Shown in pieces: positions 59,401 to 64,000 of a stretch of DNA of 64,000 nucleotides (the stretch's first letter is position 1; the number at the start of each line of letters is the position of its first letter). Source of the stretch: Candidula unifasciata (taxonomy: Eukaryota; Mollusca; Gastropoda; Stylommatophora; Geomitridae); NCBI GenBank assembly GCA_905116865.2, contig CAJHNH020006113.1:380275-444274 (forward strand), given 5' to 3'. The notes beneath the pieces are model-generated. The model did not search any database. It saw nothing but the letters and a program-made list of their open reading frames with translations, and was not told the DNA's origin. A program made the translations under genes and the position numbers.

Positions 59401-62002
59401 TGAGTCAGAATGAGTTAAAATAACACAGGATTGGAAAGAGCTTATCTTAGGATGTTGATAGAACGAGTGGATGTTATATAACTGTCTGCAACAGAACACA
59501 AGCAGCAACAGACTGAACTGGAACTAACCACGCGACTTATGCTGAATCAAACAAGCAGACCAATGAAGACACAGAAGTAATAATAGCACTCGTCCATCTC
59601 TGTGGTAACTGATTGTGTATACGTGGTAGCCACCTCATGGCCAGGGCTGACCCCTACCTAGCTGTTGTTGTTTAGTTGCTGGGTTCGTATCTCTACCTCC
59701 AAAGCTTACCTGTCTTCCTGCAGGAATATGATGCCACTGAGCTGGTGAAGGTTTATGATGGACCACCTTTAGACATCTTGGTAGACCAGGTGAGGACATG
59801 CTTTCTGCTTCTTCCTCTCATACTCAAACATCACTATCATTGCTGATTATGTTATTTATGTTATCATGGTCAGTTCTTATGCCTATGTTTTCATATCGCT
59901 AACATTCTGTTTTCTAAATTGCATCTAAATTTGTTGACCTTACACATCTGATTTTCTGACTGTGTCCTTTGGGAATAGTGCCAGGAACAGATAAATCATT
60001 ATAGTCTGAGGAGAATGGCACGGCGAGGAGTTACAAGGGAATCTGGCCATCCCTCGACACTCAGGGCAAAGGCCAGATGGATATACAGTCGGAAAGTCAC
60101 TGATACCATCGGAATTATAAATTCATTGAGACTATTTACAGCATAGCTACGGTATTTGCACCTTTCAGTTAACACCTCCGAGTTCTTTTGACATTTTTTT
60201 TTCCATTTTAATGAAAGAATAAATCAGGAATTGGAATCACTGCACGTGGGACCTTCCCATATGTGCTTCGTCCCCTTCTTCAGTAATCAGTGAAGAGCCG
60301 ACATGTTATAAGTACCAGTTGCAATCTGCTTAAAAATCCACCTTTGCTTCCCTTTCAGTGCTGTTTATATTCCAGAACCTCTACTTACCCCACGTTGAAT
60401 CAGTTTTTCAGTGTATGGATTCCCTATCTGTTCTTTCCCCCAGATAAACCTTCCCACCTAGTTTTGTGGGACATTGAGGGATATTTTACATCCTCATTTC
60501 TGTGGTGATTTGGTCATCCCCTGATCTACAGATTGTCTCCCTAGAATTGGTCAACCCTCATGGAAAGACAGGAGGCAAAGCATGGACATTACTCACCATC
60601 CAGGGAGGTTCCACACATGCAGAGCCAATAGAGGAGGCTCTAGCACTGGGCTCACACAAGGAATCGCAAAGTCCTGCTGCCTAATCTCACATCTGTATAT
60701 TGTATCCTATGATATTGCTTTCTGTCTGTAATAGTTGAATATCTAGACAGTACAGGTGTCGTCTCACATAGATAATGAATGTGCCTTGTGGGAGAGCGTG
60801 TACAGTTCGGAGGAGCAGATGGATCACCACAGTCTGGTGAGATTGATGCAGTGGGGAGTGACGAGAGGTTCTGGCAGATGCTCGAGGCTCAGAGGAAAGG
60901 CATGATAGATGTTTAATCAGAATGTTACTGGCACCATTAGTATCAGAACTCTTTGCTGGCTGCTGAAGATAGGGATGGAGCGCTAATATGAATGCCCCGA
61001 GTGCTGTGATGTCGGTCCTCGAATCAAATCAAATAGATGATGAATACACTCAGATGATAATGAAAAAGCAACTCACGGTGTTACCAAACTTTACAGTTGT
61101 ACCGGGTGTCGACTTGAGATCACTTTTAGCCAGACCTGCATGATGTTGAGTTAGGAACTTCTTCACACCTTGGTCAGATACATTTTATAACAGTCACACA
61201 CCTCTCAGAACTCAACATTTCACTCTGGCGGCCAAACACCAACTAACTTGATCACCTCTTTCACCTTCATCTCTTCCTCTCGTTTCCACGGGGGATTTGC
61301 GAGCATTACTCTCTCAGTTTCTACTCACTTAACTGACTATTGACCTTCTTTTCTTGGGAAATCCCCTCATTACATGCCCCTTTCACTCTTGACTGGCTGA
61401 CCACCCACTAGGGATGCCCAGGAAGAAGTCTGCAGACCCCAAACTGTTGATTATCTTCACAAAATGAGCATCTGGCTTCCTTAGCATGTTAGACTTCTCT
61501 TTCTGACAATGGCAACTTTTATGAGGATCTCTCCACAGCAGTTTATGTGGCATTTATGGGAAGCATACATCAAGCATGCCCTTCTCCAGATGGTAATTCC
61601 ACTCTGATGAGTGTAGCCAGGTAGCGGACGGTTGGTTTTGAATTTTGTAAATTAATGACGAAGGCTGTGACAGTTTCATGGCTAACCTACTTGCCTAGTG
61701 GTCATAGGGTGTAATCGCGTTCTGACAAGTATTTTTAAAAACTTGACCAGGGCTGTCAGGTTGACTTGACCTTACATGAGTAGCAGGAGTTGTCCTGGAA
61801 AGTAAAGCTGGCTGACCTAGCACTAGCCACATTGTATATCTGATTTTCTGAATGCACTTCTGCCACAGCCTTAACACGGATTTATGATCCACTTGTCCAG
61901 GGGGCCGCTGACCAGTTCCTGAAAGAGGGTCAGTTACATCCAGAAAGTCTGATGGAGTCGTGCGCTGAAAGCAAGATGCCCATCGTCATGAGGATGCAGG
62001 AG
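47353..62002 (+). CDS. ESD: Esterase D / S-formylglutathione hydrolase (ESD), 3' end outside the window
   Basis: Exons: 47353-47423, 49203-49294, 54085-54183, 55508-55632, 56287-56351, 57363-57515, 59724-59789, 61901-62002. The enzyme hydrolyses S-formylglutathione to glutathione and formate in the cytosol, the last step of glutathione-dependent formaldehyde removal. Matches are collinear with the family: [64 protein letters not shown] and nucleophile elbow [10 protein letters not shown] with Ser at about residue 151. Then follow [20 protein letters not shown] and [17 protein letters not shown]. About 258 codons are seen; human ESD has 282. The last exon, with the catalytic His (GYDHSYYF in relatives), lies beyond 64000. 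Exon 6 has a one-base deletion near 57437, so the gene is either broken or miscalled at one base. Confidence 0.9.
47500..48035 (+). other. ESD intron 1: possible old LINE tail, then diverged 76-bp units
   Basis: AAGAATCAAGGACATCTGAG and AAAGGATGGACAGAAAGGCG look like decayed LINE coding sequence ([14 protein letters not shown]). At 47727-47765 the sequence CCGTACAATATCATCTGTAT then CTAGACTATGTG already resembles the 76-bp array that follows. Confidence 0.35.
48040..49224. repeat. 76-bp minisatellite that contains ESD exon 2's 3' splice site
   Basis: About 15 copies (some shortened) of TCTCTAGACTGTGTGCAGTA, CAGTATCAGATAATTATGTG, TCCCCAGTTCAACCGTGGGC and TGTACAATGTTATCTG in order. The final copy is the real junction: TATGTGTCCCCAG, then exon bases TTCAACCGTGGGCTGTACAA TG (49203-49224). 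Thus each unit carries an intact acceptor and the first 22 exon bases. Left units have TGTATCCCCAG and CCCTCGG; right units have TGTGTCCCCAG and CCGTGGG. Confidence 0.93.
49203..49294 (+). CDS. ESD: ESD exon 2
   Basis: Acceptor TGTGTCCCCAG, donor CTCAG|GTAATT. Encodes [21 protein letters not shown] then [10 protein letters not shown]. Joined to exon 1, the residue count matches relatives without a gap, which identifies this last acceptor of the array as the true one. The first seven residues are encoded by the repeat unit and are the least conserved of the exon (STVGCT where relatives have a V-E-L-N-C type stretch). Confidence 0.88.
49295..50700. other. ESD intron 2, first part
   Basis: AT-rich intron. 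Short fragments only: a family A SINE-head word (ACCAAGCCCTAGAACCCACA, near 50358). No exon was recognised. Confidence 0.45.
50703..51330 (-). mobile_element. Candidate solo LTR
   Basis: Read on the minus strand the block starts TGTTGTAATGGGGGATATTT and ends CACACACGCATGAACA, so it has TG..CA-type ends. It carries a TATA-like GGTATAAGTC (51100-51110) and an AATAAA (50795-50800) about 300 bases later. GC content and CpG number are higher than in the flanks. I found no convincing 5-bp target duplication and no adjacent gag/pol, hence 'candidate'. Confidence 0.5.
51405..51720 (+). mobile_element. LINE RNase H and 3' end fragment, family C
   Basis: Second copy of the fragment at 29900-30260: CTTGCTGACACTGCGGTTGC, then GTATCCCTGTCTAGACTGAT, GAAATGAACATTGCACTAAG and CAGTCCGGAGTGCTGTGATG. 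It is followed directly by the 47-bp array, as the other copy adjoins the 28-bp array. Confidence 0.65.
51718..53487. repeat. 47/48-bp minisatellite, very homogeneous
   Basis: About 37 copies of TCACTAATCACCTATGTTTA plus AAGAACATATTTGACATATCAGCACAA. Many right-hand units have one extra T (CACCTTATG), making 48 bp and a minus-strand frame of 16-residue repeats ([16 protein letters not shown]). Near-identity of units implies recent expansion. Short deletions cluster at 53000-53330. Confidence 0.95.
53694..53968 (-). mobile_element. SINE-like repeat, family A (copy 8)
   Basis: Starts TTCACCAGCTGTAAACTCTG, contains CTTATTTGTATGCAGACTCT and GGAGGCAGTGGGTCTGTTC, and ends CCCCAGAACCCACAGGG. A good copy, in ESD intron 2. 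Confidence 0.8.
54085..54183 (+). CDS. ESD: ESD exon 3
   Basis: Acceptor TTCCTGACATCCTAG, donor CCCAC|GTATGT. Encodes [21 protein letters not shown], then [21 protein letters not shown] and APDTSPRG-type ends are family signatures; the oxyanion-loop region lies here. Confidence 0.92.
54195..54465. repeat. About 67-bp array after ESD exon 3 donor
   Basis: Four copies of TTGTTTTCTGACAGACTGTA followed by CTACTGAAATATGTCCTGGT and ATTACCTCAT. It begins within about 15 bases of the donor and contains repeated acceptor-like TTTTCTGACAG words. Confidence 0.85.
54468..54718 (+). mobile_element. LINE 3' fragment, family B
   Basis: Translates to [20 protein letters not shown], then [20 protein letters not shown] and [18 protein letters not shown]. 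It ends in AATCAATCAATC. The C-x-x-C at its end may be half of a zinc knuckle. Confidence 0.75.
55150..55475 (+). mobile_element. LINE RNase H-tail fragment, family B
   Basis: GAACAAGCAGACAGACTGGC and GGTTCTGCACCACTGGGTGG correspond to [15 protein letters not shown], followed by GGCCCTTTGGGAGCACAGGA and the family B tail (GGAAAGGCAAGATAAACACT). It is the array-free counterpart of 31540-32175. Confidence 0.65.
55508..55632 (+). CDS. ESD: ESD exon 4
   Basis: Acceptor CAATTTCGGCAACAG. Encodes [21 protein letters not shown], then [17 protein letters not shown] and probably VAGW. Three donors are possible: 55620 (TAC|GTGGCT), 55627 (GCTG|GTTGGG, which would need another acceptor) and 55632 (TTGG|GTGTCA). 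Only 55632 keeps the residue count of relatives (Y-V-x-x-x-LP) and phase 0. The last 12 bases belong to the 36-bp repeat. Confidence 0.8.
55621..56185. repeat. 36-bp minisatellite starting inside ESD exon 4
   Basis: About 15 copies of ATAGCTGGTTGGGTGTCATT plus GTTGCCTGGACATTCC. The first unit starts at GTGGCTGGTTGGGTGTCA, the last codons of exon 4 and its donor. Being 12 codons long, it leaves frames open ([12 protein letters not shown])n. Confidence 0.93.
56287..56351 (+). CDS. ESD: ESD exon 5
   Basis: Acceptor TTTGGTTTGCAG, donor TCACAG|GTGAGT. Encodes [20 protein letters not shown] then H and two bases of the catalytic Ser codon (AG|C). The nucleophile codon is thus split by the intron. 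Confidence 0.9.
56360..57225. repeat. 32-bp minisatellite after ESD exon 5 donor
   Basis: About 24 copies of AGTGGACATGAGCATTAGTA plus GACATTGTAATA. The intron's first bases GTGAGTGGACATTTAGTCAT look like a diverged unit. The left third is degenerate, the right part regular. Confidence 0.9.
57363..57515 (+). pseudogene. ESD: ESD exon 6 with a one-base frameshift
   Basis: Acceptor GAGTTAACCAG (weak pyrimidine tract), donor TGGAGG|GTAACC. The first part reads [21 protein letters not shown] then SAFAP and hits TAG (57439-57441). In the next frame the sequence continues [20 protein letters not shown] and ENIWR, collinear with relatives. The exon is 153 bases where phases need 154, so one base is missing at about 57436-57438 (GCTCCATAGC). 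Everything else is intact, so a sequencing or consensus error is at least as likely as a real null mutation. Confidence 0.85.
57690..58175. repeat. 31-bp minisatellite in ESD intron 6
   Basis: About 15 copies of ATCTGTGTTTTACATTATGT plus TCTATCACAAT. Open plus frames ([16 protein letters not shown]) are artefacts. Confidence 0.92.
58265..58385. repeat. 45-bp duplication
   Basis: Two to three copies of CAGTGTATTTTATCATCAGC plus ACTGTACTGTGGGCATTATCATTC. Confidence 0.8.
58386..59099. other. ESD intron 6, unrecognised part
   Basis: Mixed-composition intron with a short GGGTTTGGGTTAGGG word near 58722. No exon or element was recognised. Confidence 0.4.
59100..59388 (+). mobile_element. SINE-like repeat, family A (copy 9)
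   Basis: Head CCCTGTGTGGTTTCCTGAGC, then AATAGACCCACTGCATGTCC, AACAGTCTGCATACAAATAA and TTTACAGCCGATAAACGTGA with tail GGAAGAAGA. Nearly complete. Confidence 0.8.
59724..59789 (+). CDS. ESD: ESD exon 7
   Basis: Acceptor CTGTCTTCCTGCAG, donor GACCAG|GTGAGG, phase 0 both sides. Encodes [20 protein letters not shown] then DQ, 22 residues as in relatives. The D in LDIL[VI]DQG is at the usual place of the catalytic Asp region. Confidence 0.92.
59975..60128 (+). mobile_element. LINE 3' fragment, family B (diverged)
   Basis: AGTGCCAGGAACAGATAAAT, CACTCAGGGCAAAGGCCAGA and TACAGTCGGAAAGTCACTGA follow the family B order ([19 protein letters not shown]), then it breaks off. Confidence 0.6.
60129..60780. 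other. ESD intron 7, unrecognised part
   Basis: Frames at 60290-60508 and 60502-60684 have no recognisable family. No other features. Confidence 0.4.
60785..61040 (+). mobile_element. LINE 3' fragment, family B
   Basis: Nearly identical in layout to 54468-54718: GTACAGTTCGGAGGAGCAGA, GTTCTGGCAGATGCTCGAGG, GGCACCATTAGTATCAGAAC, then AATGCCCCGAGTGCTGTGAT and an ATCAAATCAAAT tail. Confidence 0.75.
61041..61900. other. ESD intron 7, last part; tRNA-type SINE at about 61670-61835
   Basis: GTTTCATGGCTAACCTACTT and GTGGTCATAGGGTGTAATCG, then GGGCTGTCAGGTTGACTTGA and CTGGAAAGTAAAGCTGGCTG, match the SINE at 6300 in order. The rest is unrecognised. Confidence 0.4.
61901..62002 (+). CDS. ESD: ESD exon 8 (last one in the window)
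   Basis: Acceptor CCACTTGTCCAG, donor CAGGAG|GTTTGT, phase 0 both sides. Encodes [20 protein letters not shown], then [14 protein letters not shown], 34 residues as in relatives. The next exon should begin with the G-Y-D-H-S motif that carries the catalytic His; no such exon lies in 62003-64000. Confidence 0.92.
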
Positions 62003-62037
62003 GTTTGTTGACATGTGACCAGTCTGTTGTATGTTTG

Positions 62038-62480
62038 ACAGTGTATTGTCCTTCCCATCTAAAAGATTGTAGATTATTTGTTGTATATATCTGTAAGATT
62101 GAAGACGGTTGTCTGTATTTTGGATTGTAGACTGTTTGTTGTATGTATCTGTAAGATTGTAGACTGTTTGTTGTATGTATGTTGGATTATAAGACTGTTT
62201 GTTGTATGTATGTGTTAGATTATAGACTGTTTGTTGTATGTATATTGGATCATGGACTGTTTGTTGTATGTATGTGTTAAATTATAGACTGTTTGTTATA
62301 TGTATATTGGATCATAGACTGTTATATGTATGTTGGATTGTAGACTGTTGTACATATCAGGTAAATTGTAGACTGTTGTATGTATGCATTAGACTGTTGT
62401 ACACATATATATATCTATATATATATAGATATATAAGATTGTAGACTGTTTATTGTATATCTGTTCGATTGTAGACTTTT
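62038..62480. repeat. About 30-bp minisatellite after ESD exon 8 donor
   Basis: About 13 loose copies of ATTGTAGACTGTTTGTTGTA plus TGTATCTGTAAG, with a TATATA run near 62405-62432. It starts about 35 bases from the donor. Confidence 0.85.
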
Positions 62481-62649
62481 TGTTGTATGCATTCCTTCTA
62501 ATGGTTTCAGTGGATCTTGTTTGTACATAATTGATTTACAAATGTGTTGGATCATATCAGTACACTGTTTATTATTAGATGCTTGATATAGAGAAGTTGT
62601 ACACCTTAGTGGAATGATGGCTAGAATGTATTATGTTTGTATATATTAG

Positions 62650-64000
62650 GGGAGTGAATCATATTGTATGTAGACTGGATTCACATCTGCAGTGTATCAT
62701 ATTGTATGTACACTAGATTCACATCTGCGATGGATCATATTGTATGTACACTGGATTCACAGCTGCAGTGAGCGTATTCTATGTACACTAGATTCACAGC
62801 TGTCGTGATCATATTGTATGTACACTAGATTCACAGCTGTCGTGATCATATTGTATGTACACTGGATTCACAGCTGCAGTGATCATATTGTATGTACACT
62901 AGATTCACAGCTGCCGTGATCATATTGTATGTACACTGGATTCACAGCTGCAGTGAGCGTATTGTATGTACACTAGATTCACAGCTGCAGTGATCATATT
63001 GTATGTACACTGGATTCACATCTGCAGTGTATCATATTGTATGTACACTAGATTCACATCTGCAGTGTATCATATTGTATGTACACTAGATTCACATCTG
63101 CAGTGTATCATATTGTATGTACACTAGATTCACAGCTGCAGTGATCATATTGTATGTACACTGGATTCACAGCTGTCGTGATCATATTGTATGTACACTG
63201 GATTCACAGCTGCAGTGATCATATTGTATGTACACTAGATTCACAGCTGCCGTGATCATATTGTATGTACACTGGATTCACAGCTGCAGTGAGCGTATTG
63301 TATGTACACTAGATTCACAGCTGCAGTGATCATATTGTATGTACACTGGATTCACATCTGCAGTGTATCATATTGTATGTACACTAGATTCACATCTGCA
63401 GTGTATCATATTGTATGTACACTAGATTCACATCTGCAGTGGTATCATATTGTATGTACACTAGCATTCACAGCTGCAGTGATCCATATTGTATGTACAC
63501 TGGAGGGTCACAGCTGTCGTGATCATATTGTATGTACACTGGATTCACAGCTGCAGTGATCATATTGTATGTACACTAGATTCACAGCTGCCGTGATCAT
63601 ATTGTATGTACACTGGATTCACAGCTGCAGTGAGCGTATTCTATGTACACTAGATTCACAGCTGCAGTGATCATATTGTGTGTACACTGGATTCACAGCT
63701 GCAGTAATCATATTGTGTGTACACTGGATTCACAGCTGCAGTGAGCGTATTCTATGTACACTAGATTCACAGCTGCAGTGGATCATATTGTATGTACACT
63801 GGATTCACAGCTGCAGTAATCATATTGTGTGTACACTGGATTCACAGCTGCAGTAATCATATTGTGTGTACACTGGATTCACAGCTGCAGTGATCAATTG
63901 TTGTTACACTGGTTCACAGCGCAGTGATCAATTGGGTGTATCGCTAGATTCACAGCTGCGTGATCATATTGTGTGTACACTGGATTCACACTGCATTGTC
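62650..64000. repeat. 37-bp minisatellite with higher-order repeat, running off the window
   Basis: About 36 copies of ATCATATTGTATGTACACTG plus GATTCACAGCTGCAGTG. Marker variants (CTGTCGTG, GAGCGTATTG, CATCTGCAGTGT) recur in the same order about every 340 bp: CAGCTGTCG at 62833, 63170 and 63511. That is a nine-unit higher-order repeat. Irregular single-base changes cluster at 63430-63520 and 63885-63995. Confidence 0.92.

Overview
The window is animal nuclear DNA. Its three protein genes are split into many short exons with GT..AG introns, and the rest is introns, tandem repeats and fragments of retrotransposons and DNA transposons. The mix of RTE-like, RNase-H-bearing and Penelope-like remnants, a GAAGAAG-tailed SINE family and very many minisatellites best suits a lophotrochozoan, probably a gastropod mollusc. 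That placement is inference; no marker here fixes the species.

Layout. (1) Minus strand, 11438 to 4641: a METTL24-like membrane-anchored methyltransferase gene, six coding exons with matching phases, 338 codons plus stop. A 2.5-kb 28-bp minisatellite lies just upstream of its first exon. (2) 14.3-20.0 kb: intergenic, with an RTE-type LINE remnant, a 664-bp Merlin/IS1595-like DNA transposon with an exact 8-bp target duplication, a LINE 3' fragment and a poly-G hairpin. (3) Plus strand, 20043 to 41051: a BTB-BACK-Kelch (KLHL) gene, eleven coding exons, 612 codons plus stop, poly(A) signals near 41.65 kb. (4) 41.7-47.3 kb: intergenic or 5' region of the next gene, with LINE remnants, a TIR element and a minisatellite that may start at a 5' non-coding exon. 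(5) Plus strand, 47353 to beyond the right edge: esterase D / S-formylglutathione hydrolase (ESD), eight coding exons seen. The last exon, with the catalytic His, lies outside. Exon 6 carries a one-base deletion that breaks the frame.

The most unusual property is the tandem repeats: more than thirty arrays with unit lengths of 15 to 76 bp, about one third of the sequence by my rough sum. Many begin at, or contain, an exon-intron junction. ESD exon 2's 3' splice site is the last of about fifteen copies in a 76-bp array. ESD exon 4 runs into a 36-bp array that holds its donor. KLHL exon 2's donor is the first bases of a 2.1-kb array. KLHL exon 5's acceptor looks like a decayed array unit. The METTL24 stop codon is supplied by a 20-bp repeat. 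I suggest that minisatellites here often arise at, and amplify, splice junctions. The sequence shows the adjacency directly; the mechanism is inference.

The three genes have unrelated roles: a putative membrane methyltransferase, a probable Cullin-3 adaptor, and glutathione-dependent formaldehyde detoxification. Nothing suggests they act together.
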